Source of the DNA: Molanna angustata
Taxonomy: Eukaryota; Arthropoda; Insecta; Trichoptera; Molannidae
Direction of reading: 5' to 3'
DNA: 64,000 nt
Assembly: GCA_963576475.1 (NCBI GenBank)
Contig: OY754978.1
Span: 19,165,678-19,229,677, forward strand
The notes under the pieces were generated by a model. The model ran no database searches. It was not told the DNA's origin and was given only the letters and a program-made list of their open reading frames with translations. This document shows, piece after piece, positions 41,581-52,783 of the stretch (its first letter is position 1; the number at the start of each line of letters is the position of its first letter). A program made the position numbers and the translations under genes.

Positions 41581-42825
41581 AATTTTCAGGTAGCTACTTA
41601 CATAAAAAATAAATTGATGAGCAACAGCACAAACTGATCAAATGTTTATAATATGTATGATCAAGTGGAATTCTACATGTAGTTAGTTGGTGCGTTGGTC
41701 TGACGAATGGGAATATTCGAGTAAGGAAAAGGATCTTTCTATAAATCGATTCAAAACACTATACCAAAACACCTCCAGTTTCATGCCACGAAGAAAAAAG
41801 AGAAATATCCAATATTTGTGGTCTTCGAGGTCTTTGTATATTGGCCTTCGCTTGTTTAATATTCGTATTGTAGATAGTCCAATGTGGATTGAAAGTTGAG
41901 TCGCCCTACGATGCGTTTTTTTGTTGCCCGAATAGATGTGCATTCGATTTTTATAATTCTATTGCCAATGTTCCTCGTCCTTTTAATGTTGCTTACCTAT
42001 TATCACTGAACAAAAACTGCTTTAAGTACCAAATTTATTTCCTGTAATCAAATGAATTTGTAAATGTTTAACCGGCAATTAAATTAATTATTCGACTATA
42101 AAGAATCATTTTGTGTGTCTCATAGACACTAAAATCGCATAAATCACCCACGATTTGGGTGAATTGCCGAACTTATAGGTAGTCATACCTAACTATTGCT
42201 TTTGAATTATGTTAACTCTGTGACTGTATAACATTTTTAACAAGAAATACAATTTCATAACATGTGTTTGCGAATTGTACATTAGTATACGTGATAATGG
42301 GGCAAAATGGCGATCGCTTTCTTCAGAAGAATATGGTCTCTAAGTTAACAGTGAATAGTGTTAGTATATAATGTGTCATGTACCTACTGTGTAGTAAGTA
42401 GGGTTGGATATTACACACTGTTTCTATCTCCATGTGTTGCTGACATGCGCATGCATCGTTACCTTTTATTACATCCAACTTAAAACAATATTAAACAACG
42501 GGATATTACTTAAATACAATGGAATCGAGTAAACTTCGCCGCCCGAATTGCAATATCCGCAGGTAAAACATACCTACAGGAACACCTGTGTTCTTCTTCT
42601 TAATCGTGTATTTGTTATTTATACACCCGACACCATTGTCTGTAAACCTGACAAATTGTTCTTACTTAGTACCGTAATATAAAATAAAGTCCATACCTGC
42701 CTACACATCATAGAGATTACCTTAGTACAAATACATTTTGATCATCCAAAACTGTATGTTTGAGTCGATTTCCTTAATTATGGTAGGCAGAGAGAATTGA
42801 ATGCCAGACACCTCTCTAAGATAGG
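41581..42825. other. No identifiable gene
   Basis: AT-rich. The frames near 41683-41943 overlap on both strands and match nothing that I recognise. A short piece at 42778-42810 (TAGGCAGAGAGAATTGAATG) resembles the reversed end of an RTE group B copy. Confidence 0.5.
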
Positions 42826-43048
42826 GGACACACACACTAAATGTTCTACTCCTAATTCGAAGTTCACCCATAAATATAACCCAAATGCTGCGAATCCTCT
42901 AAGTTGGTGTTTTTTGACTTCAAAGTTGTAAAAACCCTACAAAAAGTTCACTACTGCATACGATTCTGTCACATGGGACTAAGGTTAATACTGAAGATTT
43001 ATTAAGAAAAATAAATTCTCTAGAACAATTCGATACTTGGACAAAATA
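42826..43048 (-). mobile_element. Degraded Helitron-like 5' fragment
   Basis: AAATGTTCTACTCCTAATTC, GCTGCGAATCCTCTAAGTTG, GTGTTTTTTGACTTCAAAGT and AACAATTCGATACTTGGAC follow the family order on the minus strand. The 5' end lies near 43048. Confidence 0.65.
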
Positions 43049-44565
43049 ATATTTATAGGTACCTACTCAATTATATTACTACAATTATATAATTCATCAA
43101 AAGTATTAACAGATCAATGCGTAAATTGTAAATTATTTAAAAGATCAATATACCTATAATACAACAAACGCACCGATCAAGCTTTCTTCACCAAGCATTA
43201 TTACTGATATTTACATATTTTACAATCAATCTTTTCCGATTTATATAGAAATTTTAAATTACGACTAAAAGATTTTGGAATAATAACAGTGGGTGACAGA
43301 ATGAAGGGTAATATAATTATTTTACGAGAGTGTCAAAGTCATTAAATTTAATCTTGTTATTTTACTTTCTAATTTTTTCATCAAATGATTTTATGATATT
43401 ACTAGAATTTATAGCCACAAATTTTAAATCGGGCCTGTTATGTTAAATTGATCGACCAGTTAAAATAGTTTTATTATAATAAATATTGTTCTTAAAAATA
43501 TTATTGTAATTTATAAGAACATCAAAAAAAGGAAAGTATATCCCGAGTTTGTTTTTACATAATAAAAAACGCGACAAATTTTTCAGTGAGAATAAATGCA
43601 TTTCCAGTTATTTGGTTATTTGTTGCTTTGTCAGTTGCAAGGAATAATATAATAAAGTCATATGATACTTTGAATAGGAGGAATACATATGATTTTCAAA
43701 AGGAATACATAAAAGCTTTTGATTCTCAATGGAAATATATAAAAGCTATTTGATATTCAAAATAAAATCATATTTATGTTGGTAGACGTGTAGTAAATAT
43801 GTTACTTTGTGGTTTAGTTTTTCATGTTGTACCAACATGTAAATATGAATGCATTATTTTGGTAGGTACTAAGATAGTATTCTTTTAAATAGTGTAAATA
43901 GATTAAAATTATGTGCAAAGAAGTGGTCAATAATATGTTACTACTCAAAACAACAAAGCCAAAAAAGGTGTGATTTTAAAAATATACATCACAGTAGAAA
44001 ATAAAATAGGAAGACGTAGAAGATTTGTCGTTTTAAAATTATTTGATTAATATATTTTGATTAATAATGCCCCTCCAAATGTCAGAAGAAAAAAACATAG
44101 CTACAGACTCTGAAAGAATGAAGCAGACCCAATACATCCTCTGTTTGGTCATAAGTCTCCGATGGTGATATAAAAATCGAGGACAACTTTTCTGGCCCCG
44201 ACATCTCCCTTCAAATACCGCCAGAAATGGTAAGGTAAAAACACTTGATTAACCATAACAGTGGTGGTCGAAAAAAGCTGACGGAGACTTAGGAGCCGGG
44301 AAGCCATCTACTTCACTTCATAGAAAAAACCCTACTTAATGGAAGACTACGTACGGAAGACACTGAATAGATTACGTGTAGGTATCACAAATTGTAAAAA
44401 GATCCTGTATATATGAGGGATAGAACGAGAAAAGGAAGGTCCAGGATGATGAGCATCTTCTTGTCTGCTGAAATATGGCGCAGGGATGTAACGAAGAATA
44501 CTTGGTTGTGACAAATGACGTGGTAGTTGCTGCTGCAACATATTGGAGTGGAAAGGCCTAGTGTG
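43049..44565. other. No identifiable gene
   Basis: AT-rich sequence. Overlapping small frames at 44347-44621 have no recognisable similarity. Confidence 0.5.
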
Positions 44566-44745
44566 TCCGGACGCGTATTTACCTTTCCGTGTTGATTAGG
44601 AGACAAGTACTGCCTCGGCACTTGTTTGTAGCGCTAATGCACTTAAAAACTCGTGTTGAATTCAAGGCACGTGTCCTCCAAATTCACACGGTTTAACAAC
44701 GCAAACTGTTCCTGCTAAAATTGATTTCTACTCTGTTATCACATA
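44566..44745. repeat. Repeat R8, single terminal arm
   Basis: GCGTATTTACCTTTCCGTGT, GTTTGTAGCGCTAATGCACT and AACTCGTGTTGAATTCAAGG match the terminal inverted arms of the element at 60824-62060. Confidence 0.7.
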
Positions 44746-45368
44746 TTTTATAACACATATTATTTTTTTTTTGTCCTTTTATACCTTATATTTTATTATG
44801 TTTATTTTATTTTTATATTTGTCATGACATGTGACTTAATTACTATACACTGTATTGTATATAATAACATAAACTAAATGTTGGTTGGATTCAATAACTC
44901 AATAACAAACCTCGAAACTATGTTCATAACAATTGCAATAAATATTGGTAAATATTTATGTAACAATAATAATTCCATGAGATATGGAAGCGAGGCTTTT
45001 TGTTTGAAAAGACGAAGCCCCTATAATCACCGAGAACTTTTAATCACCTTGATTTAATGTTTATTTATTTATTAACAGTTAGGTTCAAATGAAAAACTAT
45101 TATATTTTCACATCAAAAGCACCAATTACAAAATAATTATTCACGAATAAATAACAGTCAGTTTGGAAAAAATATTTTTGTGTTTTTTTTATTCACGACG
45201 GCCCATTTCGTCCATCTTTTGCTTGTGAAATATGTGTGAAACACAGTGTGATATTGATGGGTTTCAAATCAATATCTACTGAAAAAATACAGGAGAGGTC
45301 GTGTTTTCATTACATTACCAAAAATATTTTATGACTGTCAGGTGTCTATAAATTGACAGACGCATAAT
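44746..45368. other. No identifiable gene
   Basis: AT-rich, with no shared repeats noticed. Confidence 0.45.
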
Positions 45369-45782
45369 TTGACGAAAAATTCAATAATTATGCTTTTATT
45401 TAGAAACATGTGGATTGTGGCGAACACCAATGCATATTATAACCTACTTTTTGTAATTTGGACCGTGACAACAGAAATAAGGTGTTGGATACAGTGTTAC
45501 GGAAATATTGCATCTACCTGGTGGCGAACTTCTTCCTGCGTATCGGAGGTCATCAGGGAAGGCACCCACTATAACCTCTATATCACATCACAAATGTTGG
45601 TATATCACACCACTTCTAAACATGGTTTGGATTTTAAATGCGCACGGCGCGTAGTTTTAAACGATCGATATAATAATGGAAAAGAAACACGAAATATGTA
45701 TATTTCGTCTTGTATCGAACTTCTTCAACTGTCAGTGAGACATACACGACGACGAATTGTAGACAATTATATAGACTACTGA
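45369..45782 (+). other. Unassigned 137-codon open frame
   Basis: This is the longest frame in the window that I cannot link to a mobile element. It starts MTKNSIIMLLFRNMW and is rich in Trp, Tyr and Cys (for example VIWTVTTEIRCWIQC). There is no clear signal peptide, domain or repeat. It could be a chance frame, a degraded transposon piece or a fragment of an exon. I do not assign a function. Confidence 0.2.
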
Positions 45783-46083
45783 CTATTGTTGTAGGTATAT
45801 AGAAGTCGCCAAATAACTTGAACTTTTAGCCGAGAAGGGGGGCGATTTGCACGTAAACCAACGAAGCAAGAATACACAAATTTACGCTCTGCGTTACCGG
45901 AAACTCGTTCAAGATATTTGGTGAAAATTAAAGCAATACTTTTGGGAGATGAAAGGGTTGGAAGTGTTGCCACATTAAGCGAACATAAGGCTTGATATTT
46001 AAAACAAATAACTTTATATTTTTTTTAAATCTGGCAATGACTCCAATTATTTTGTATGCTAAGATAAAGTAAAAAAAAAACTG

Positions 46084-46243
46084 GTTACATCGCTGTAGCT
46101 GTTCGTTCTGTGTGGGCGTCTTGTATTCAATTCCAAGCAGAAGAGGAATTTATCAAAAAATATTAATTTCTTACGCAAATTTTGCTTTTCTTTACTGGAT
46201 ATACTGGTTGATTGGAACAAAATTGTTTTTTTTAAATATTCAT
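46084..46243 (+). mobile_element. tRNA-derived SINE, group 3, degraded
   Basis: TCGCTGTAGCTG, GTGTGGGCGTCTTG, TTTCTTACGCAAATTTTGC and ACTGGTTGATTGGAAC match the order of the copy at 52850-52995 with many changes. Confidence 0.6.
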
Positions 46244-46324
46244 AACCCAAAGATCACATTACAAAGGTATTTTAAAAAAATTCAAATTTTTTTTTTTGAG
46301 ACAAATTAGAGGCCATATTTCAAA

Positions 46325-46615
46325 GCAGAATAAATGCAGTTGAAATAAGATCGCTACGAAGAATTGTTAATGAACGATGTTTGACAGGGCCCGTAATGAA
46401 GACACAAGGATAGAATGTAAGATGAAATTATACACATTGAGATGATTTGCCTATTTTGGAAGAATGTCTGATGAAGAAAATATAATAAAGCTGACAGCAA
46501 CGGAATAAGAGGTTGGGGGCGCCCAAGAAAAGGATGGCACGACCATGCGAACGATATTCTGTAAGACGGAAAATGTAAGAAGCGTGAACAGACTAGTCAA
46601 GTCAACGTACATATA
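46325..46615 (+). pseudogene. RTE-like C-terminal tail (group B), degraded
   Basis: The plus strand reads NEDTRIECKMK, TLR-FAYFGRMSDEE, then in another frame GCPRKGWHDHANDIL and VRSVNRLVK. The blocks match 8629-8862. Confidence 0.7.
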
Positions 46616-46834
46616 CCTAAGACAATGTCAACTTTTGGTCAAAGACATTTTTCAATTCCTTGGAGACATAGCATACAATTTGACTTTATTGCAGATGAAA
46701 AAAGGTAGTAATAAAAAAAATAATTAAAAAATGGATAAAAAATACAGACAAAACTTTAATCAGTAAATTACTATACAGAAATTTACAACGACAGATACCT
46801 ACACACGCGTACTAAAATCATACAATATTATTTA

Positions 46835-47806
46835 CTAGTTGCATGTAACACATGAGATCCAACTGTCGATAGCGATAGTATGTATAGTTGAAGAATAAGA
46901 ATCAAACTATAAACCCATAAATCCAAATTATTGGAAATTTTAACACATGTTGATATGTATGTCAAGATAGGACAGTATGGAGGTCAGTCCTGTTTTCCTA
47001 CCCGGAATATGAAAACAGCATGATGGTTCTGTATGTATGTTTGGAGATTAAGTACCCATCAAACTATTAGTCTTCTTAGATATTGTGTATAGGCGACTGC
47101 CATACAAATTATATGAAGCAATGTCGTCACTAAATTCAATTTTTATAAAAATTGTTAAAAAGTTTAAGATGTGCTAATACAATGTTTATATTTTTTATAT
47201 AAAATTAAATTATCTATTTGGGGTGTTTCGACTTTTTTCGATATTTTTAAAAAAATTGGAAGTATAGGCAGTTAAACTCATAAATTTATCATAAAAAAAA
47301 ATATTTTTCTTAATAAAAAGTGTTTGAGAAACCCTGGAATTTTTTTGAAAAACTAATTTGAGATTTTGTATTTTTCTATATTTGTACCAATTTTCAACGT
47401 TCTAGCTTTTATGGTTTCTGAGATATATGGAAAAATAAAGTAAAAATTCAAAAGTTGATAACCCCTGACTGAAACAAAAATTCAAAATTCTGAGTATAAA
47501 AGTTTTGTAAGCCTATAACTGTTTATATATTCTGAAATTTTGGGCTCTGTAAATTGAGCGAATCAAAAGTTATAAGGGGGGGACGGACAAACACACAGAC
47601 ACACGAAATGTTCTACTCCGAATTCTGAGTAAATCCGTGTATGGAACATATATGCTCCGAAGCCTCTTAGTTGGTGTTTTTTGACTTCAAAGTTGGAAAA
47701 GCCGTGAAAAAAGTAGACCTCTCCATACAATTCTCGCGTATCCTGGTTTGAAACATTGGCGATATGTTAAGAGAACAAAGTTCTCCTGAACAAATCGACA
47801 GTTGGA
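46835..47806 (-). mobile_element. Non-autonomous Helitron-like element, copy F (972 bp)
   Basis: Read on the minus strand it starts TCCAACTGTCGAT at 47806 after an A, and ends with the ACATG/CATGT hairpin and CTAG (46835-46838) before a T. It keeps the inner inverted repeat at both ends (ATCCAACTGTCGAT at 46857). The CA run is reduced to a few steps (about 47585-47605). This makes it the copy with the shortest microsatellite. Confidence 0.8.
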
Positions 47807-47934
47807 TAATCCCAAACTGCATCAGAACAGTTTCTTAACCTAGTGAAGCAGTTAACATTCGTATCTAGGTTTAATAGAGAACTCACCCACATTCGAGTTA
47901 CTTATAGATATATTTAACAGTTAATTGGCAATTA

Positions 47935-48110
47935 AAGGTCGGGGACATTCAAGAAATGGAATTCATGATCACGTGAATGACAAACTGAAGGAGAGAAATG
48001 TAAGAGGGTTGATCATTAGAAAAGCGAATGTCTGTCAAGATAGAAAAATGTTGAATTCGGTTTTGCGTACCCCGTGAGGGTCTTGGCGTGATGGTATGTA
48101 TGTATATATG
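47935..48110 (+). pseudogene. RTE-like 3' end (group B)
   Basis: GGTCGGGGACATTCAAGAAA, AATGTCTGTCAAGATAGAAA and TACCCCGTGAGGGTCTTGGC are followed by an ATGT repeat at about 48092-48106. This is the same 3' end as 49526-49727. Confidence 0.7.
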
Positions 48111-48169
48111 TCCTTTTATCTTTCGCTCAGGCAGTTTCAGCTTTACTAAAAAGGCTTCAGATTAAATTA

Positions 48170-48580
48170 AAATCGCGAATAGTTAGTATTTATTTTATTT
48201 TATTTTTTTATTTTATTTAATTCTGGGAACAGACAGTTATAATATACAGCTTGTGGGAAACAAAAAAACAATATATATATACAAAACCAGTAAAGTTCTC
48301 ATATGCTTTTATATAATCAAAATAATGGCTAGATAATGCGAGTGATCTTTTCAATACAAAATATAAACAAAAAAAAATTAAGGAATATCCTCGAAGATTT
48401 TCAATTTCGCCCCAATAGATCACACCAACAGCCCCACCTGGGATCTAAATTTACTAAAGTTATCATGAAAAATGTCCAAGGTTTGCGAATTATTTCATTT
48501 GTTGTAATTGGTTGTTGAACTATTTATGTATGATTTATGTATGCAAGACCAATGTTTAGATCGAATATTTTTTTTCAATT
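48170..48580. other. Possible LINE 3' scrap, otherwise nothing
   Basis: A TTATTTTATTTTATTTTT run at about 48188-48220 looks like a minus-strand LINE tail. The DNA beyond it shows no C-terminal block that I can identify. Confidence 0.3.
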
Positions 48581-48589
48581 GCATATACG

Positions 48590-48735
48590 CAAACATTAGA
48601 TTTTTTCCCTGTCAGGATTCAAATGATATTTTTATATAGTATCTTCTATAGTATCCCAACTTCGTCTATAGTTTTCTTCTATAGTATCCCAACTTCGTCT
48701 CTATTGAGATGTTAAATAGTTTGTCAAAAAAAAAA
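48590..48735. repeat. Repeat R3, terminal part with a small internal duplication
   Basis: ATACGCAAACATTAGATTTT, TCCCTGTCAGG and the phrase ATAGTATCCCAACTTCGTCT repeated twice (about 48651 and 48684), then TTGAGATGTTAAATAGTTTG. Confidence 0.65.
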
Positions 48736-49289
48736 TACCGATATATAGGTAAATTTATTTGGTATGCACTGTTAACCTTTGCATCGTGTATGATGCTTGC
48801 ATTTTCTGCTATGCAATCAAACATAAAGTTTTACAACCACTGACTTAAGTTTAAAAAAAATATGACACTTGAAAATTCGTGTGCAATTAAGTCAACAAAG
48901 GTTATATTATTAAACGACTCCTGTCTCACATAAAGAGATATTTACTGTTAAATTAATGCGTTCTGTTTAAACATAAAAAAAAATATGTTCGGTCATATAT
49001 AACACGCAAATTGCACAATTAAACGGAAAATAGGTAGGTACAATACGTATAATATTTTTTTTATGTACGCATGACTATTAACGTTTTAAAGTCGTGACAA
49101 GTGGTTTTATATGTTTTTATGTGAGGTTCGTACGAAGAATCACAAACAAATGTATGTTTTTTTTCTGTTCACGGTTTTCTAAACGTTAGTAGCATACAAC
49201 ACTTGGTGTTGAACGTGAAAAATAATTAATATTATTCATTGTTTATATGCAAACGAGTTCATCACGTGTTGTCTCTATTTATTTATATA
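48736..49289. other. No identifiable gene
   Basis: AT-rich, no coding or repeat signal recognised. Confidence 0.45.
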
Positions 49290-49940
49290 ATTTATGTACA
49301 AAGGCAGGTTTATTGCCATAAGGCAATTTCTTCCAACCAACACGAGCAACGTGAAGTCTCTAAGTTAAATTGGTACAATACTTATTTAGTGAGAAATAAA
49401 TTGATAAAAAAATAAAATAAAGGAGTAAGAAAAAAATACAAAGAGAAAAAGACGAAAAGAGAGTAAAAAAAAGAATAATAAAAATAACACTGATCATAGC
49501 AATAAGGAAAAGGAGGTTACGGTAGCGCCCAAGAAAGGGATGGCACGACCATGTGAATGATATTTTGAAAGACGGAAATGTTAGAAGCGTGAACAACAGA
49601 CGAACATGTATAAGATTATGTATGAATGTTGTCGAGGCGATGAATGTATGTCAAGATAGAAGTAAGTGGCGTTCGGTTCTCTCTGCCTACCCCGTAAGGG
49701 ACATGGCGTGATGGTATGTATGTATGTAGGTTACGGTAGGATATAGAAGGAATTCAGGAACTATTTGACAAATAAAGTTTTTTTAGTTTACCTTTAAATA
49801 TTTGATTGGATTGAGATGACGTAACTTCATCACTTAGGCCATTCCAAAGTCTAGCTGATTGTGCTTGAAAAGAAGAGCTGAAAATTTCTGTATTGTGAAT
49901 GGGGATTGCTAGTGTAGTACGTTCAGCAGATTTTTATTGT
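49290..49940 (-). pseudogene. LINE C-terminus and 3' UTR, interrupted by an RTE scrap
   Basis: On the minus strand the segment near 49770-49870 reads QSARLWNGLSDEVTSSQSNQ and FKGKLKKLYL, then NSS and a stop. This is the ARLWN.L...V...S...FK..L...L C-terminal block of Jockey/CR1-type LINEs. The 3' UTR continues on the far side of the insert (49290-49513) with GGTTGGAAGAAATTGCC, TTATGGC and a TAAATAAATAGA-like end. The insert 49526-49727 sits in the 3' UTR. Confidence 0.75.
49526..49727 (+). mobile_element. RTE group B 3' end inserted with a 12-bp TSD
   Basis: AGGTTACGGTAG lies on both sides (49514-49525 and 49728-49739). The ~202-base insert carries the last RTE block (GCCCAAGAAAGGGATGGCAC, GATATTTTGAAAGACGGAAA) and ends in ATGTATGTATGTA. 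The extreme 5' truncation and ATGT tail are typical of this group. Confidence 0.85.
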
Positions 49941-50117
49941 ACGTTCAGTTATTTTTGTTTAGATATTCGGACAACTATCAGGTACTACATAATTCCAAAT
50001 ATTTATTTAACACGCAAGTAAACAAGGGTAAACAAGGATAATCATATTGCCAATCATACATAATTATCGATATTTATTTATTTATTATTTATAACAAAGA
50101 AAAATACACAATACAAC
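49941..50117. other. No identifiable gene
   Basis: Short AT-rich spacer with a TTTATTTATTTATTATTTA run (about 50075-50095). Confidence 0.4.
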
Positions 50118-50533
50118 AATATATACAATTTTTAAAAAGATACATTATAATTTTGTTTTTTTTTATGACTCAACTTCAAAAAGAGTTTTCTCGTGCTTTG
50201 AAGTGAGTCACATTTCACAAATCTACAAACTATCTAATCTATTTATATACATACATCTTAATCTAGGCACTAATCTATTTACAATAACATACATATTTAG
50301 ATACAAACATACAATTATACAATAGATATATACAATTTTTAAAAAGATACATTATAATTTTGTTTTTTTTTATGACTCAACTTCAAAAAGAGTTTTCTCG
50401 TGCTTTGAAGTGAGTCACATTTCACAAATCTACAAACTATCTAATCTATTTATATACATACATCTTAATCTAGGCACTAATCTATTTACAATAACATACA
50501 TATTTAGATACAAACATACATAATATTATATAT
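50118..50533. repeat. Tandem duplication, two copies of ~207 bp
   Basis: TACAATTTTTAAAAAGATAC starts the unit at about 50124 and again at about 50331. The following stretch, including GACTCAACTTCAAAAAGAGT and GCACTAATCTATTTACAATA, is nearly identical. It lies in the 3' UTR side of the LINE at 50540-51277. Confidence 0.9.
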
Positions 50534-50539
50534 AAAGAG

Positions 50540-51277
50540 AGAAAAAAAAAATACAAAATTGGTCTGTAGAATAAATAAAAATACACAAATTGAAAATAAA
50601 CAACACACAATGAATACACAAGAAAAATGTTACTTCAAAAAGTCTTTCAGCAATACCAAGAAACCACCAAAATTATTTTGCGCCACTATTCTCATATCCA
50701 CTGGTAAATCATTAAACCACTTCACCCCATAATATGAATAATGATTTTGGCCAAAAGATGTATTTTTCTTTGGGATCTTTATCATTCCACTTGTGCGAGG
50801 ACCAATTCTTAGATTGTCTATAGGGTGAATTTGGTTAGTGAAATATTCTTTACATATTTGTTTAATTGCATTTATTTTATATAACACATTTAATTTTTTA
50901 ACTTTGAATTGAGAAAATAACTCTTCAGTGGGAAAATCGCTTGGCTTTACTAAAATAATTTTAATAATCTTTCTTTGTATGGTATATGATAATTTCAAGT
51001 GAGCAGGATACGACCCTCCCCATCCAATTATTCCATATTGCATCACAGACTGAGCCAATGCATAATATGTCATTCTAAGCATTTTAATATCCAGAAAATT
51101 TCTTATACGGTAAAAAACATAAAATATTTTATGCAATCTTTCTCCTGTCTTACATATATGGTCCTTCCATTTCATTTCAGATTCAATTATGACACCCAAA
51201 TATTTGACATTCTTGCTCACATTTAGTGTGAGCAAGAATGTCAAATATTTATTGTCAAATATATTTGATAAATTCAC
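50540..51277 (-). pseudogene. LINE (group B) reverse transcriptase C-terminal remnant
   Basis: The frame 50630-51277 reads VSKNVKYLGVIIESEMKWKDHI, YALAQSVMQYGIIGWGG, LSYTIQRKIIKIIL, NHYSYYGVKWFNDL and VDMRIVAQNNFGGFLVLLKDFLK. These are the KYLGV.......W..HI, QYGI..WG and IQ...K.I blocks after the catalytic RT domain, with a full C-terminus. The YADD part is missing. The first ~20 codons are not RT. They come from a 24-bp fold-back of the 5' end (51199-51251), so the 5' junction is a hairpin. A relative is at 26649-27055. Confidence 0.8.
51199..51251. repeat. Perfect 24-bp hairpin at the LINE 5' junction
   Basis: Arms 51199-51222 and 51228-51251, loop TTTAG. The left arm is LINE coding sequence (around NVKYL on the minus strand) and the right arm is its inverted copy just upstream of the LINE. 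Confidence 0.9.
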
Positions 51278-51537
51278 CGCTTACAATCATATGTTGAAAT
51301 TCACCAATAGTATCCTGAAATTCACCTGCCCTAAGATGGTTTGGGCATATTGAATCTCAAACGAGGCTTTATTAGCGGTTCTGTGAGCCATTTTTACTTA
51401 ATTATGGATAGGTGGCTAACCTTGTCCATAATCCCTCCTCCTTTCTCATCCGGGCTTGGGACCGGCAACGGCGGAGTTTTAAGTAAATATAAAAATATAA
51501 ATATAAAAATAAAATAAATATAAAAATAAAATATTAT

Positions 51538-52192
51538 ATGATGATATCTACAGACAAAACAAAGAGTCTCACGATAAGCAAGAACCCGTTGAGATGCAAA
51601 TTAGTCGTAGAAAATAACATAATAGAGCAAGTGATGGACTTTAAATACCTGGGAATAGACATCACTAGCAGCGGTAGTCTATACGACGAAACATTAAGAC
51701 AAGTAAATAAAGCAGCTGCAATATCAGGATGTCTAAAGGAAAGTATATGGAGGAATAAACACATGAATATCGAAAGCAAAGTCCGAATATATAAAACATG
51801 TGTAAGACAAATTGCCACCTACGGAGTAGAGACCAGAGCAGACACAACGAGAACAAAATCTCTTCTGAGAACATCAGAGATGAGGACATTGCGATGTATA
51901 ACCGGAAACACTCTAAGAGACCGAATTCGAAATACCGAAATAAGAAAAAAGTGTAGTACGGAGGACATCGTCAGATGGGGAAGACAGCGGAGGCGATATT
52001 GGAGCTCACATGTAAACAGAATGGCTGAAAATAGACTCCCACGTATCGCTCTCCAGGAGAACCCAGCTGGAAGAAGACCACCAGGAAGACCTCCAAAGAG
52101 ATGGCGAGACAGTTGGCAGTCCACATCGCAGGAGACAGAATAGCGGTACAAACAGATCTTCGGATCTATGAAAAGGAAGAAGAAGAAGAAGA
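51538..52192 (+). pseudogene. RTE-like RT C-terminal remnant (group C) with GAA tail
   Basis: The frame to 52143 reads TDKTKSLTISKNPLRCKLVV, VMDFKYLGIDITSSGSLYDE, VRQIATYGVETRADTTRTKS, RTLRCITGNTLRDRIRNTE and GRRPPGRPPKRWRDSW. It starts after the YADD block. The 3' end is a stem-like AGATCTTCGGATCT motif and a GAAGAAGAAGAAGAAGAA run at about 52173-52192. It is close to 14822-15570 but in better condition. Confidence 0.85.
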
Positions 52193-52195
52193 ATC

Positions 52196-52521
52196 TCAAA
52201 CTTGTTTTAACAATTTTCATACAATTTGTAAGGCAATATACACTACACAATATATCACTCAATAATTTGATACCTACCTACTTAATCACCAAACATACAT
52301 ACCTACATAACATCATGCTGTTATCATATTCTGGGTAGGAAAAACAGACTGACCTCCATACTATCCTATCCTGATATACATACCTACATGTTTATATAGA
52401 AAACAAAATATCTTATAATATTTATTAATTTGTGTTTTAGTATTTATAGTTTGGTAGGTATTCTTCAACTATGCATACTATCGTCATCGACAGTTGGATC
52501 TCATGTGTTGCATGCAACTAG
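52196..52521 (+). mobile_element. Helitron-like 3' part, copy G
   Basis: It contains the 3' third of the family: ATATTCTGGGTAGGAAAAAC, ACTATCCTATCCTGATATAC and ATCGACAGTTGGATCTCATG, ending CATGCAACTAG before a T. One hairpin base is changed (GTTGCATG instead of GTTACATG). The 5' two thirds are absent. The left edge touches the GAA tail of the RTE copy. Confidence 0.75.
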
Positions 52522-52588
52522 TTATTAATTTAGTTTGTTTTCATCTATAAATATGTTTATGACAATGCCGTTGCGGCTGCTGTATTCT

Positions 52589-52777
52589 GGGGACAAGTCT
52601 GGTCCAACCGGCGCGCGGCGAAATCAAAACCCTCACGATTATCCATATCATGGATATAATTATTATATGGAGTTCTATAATATCTTTAGATGTCATAGAA
52701 CTCCATATGAAAATTATATCCATGATATGGGTAATCACGAGGGTTTTGATTTCGCCGGTTGTACCAGACTTGCCCCC
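52589..52777. mobile_element. Foldback MITE, full copy (189 bp)
   Basis: The left arm GGGGACAAGTCTGGTCCAAC, ATCAAAACCCTCACGATTAT and CCATATCATGGATATAATTA is mirrored in the right arm, which ends CCAGACTTGCCCCC. The centre is near 52680 (ATATCTTTAGAT). The arms fill the whole element. Other pieces are at 16103-16195, 19250-19343, 62440-62632 and 62829-62997. Confidence 0.85.
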
Positions 52778-52783
52778 TTGGAG

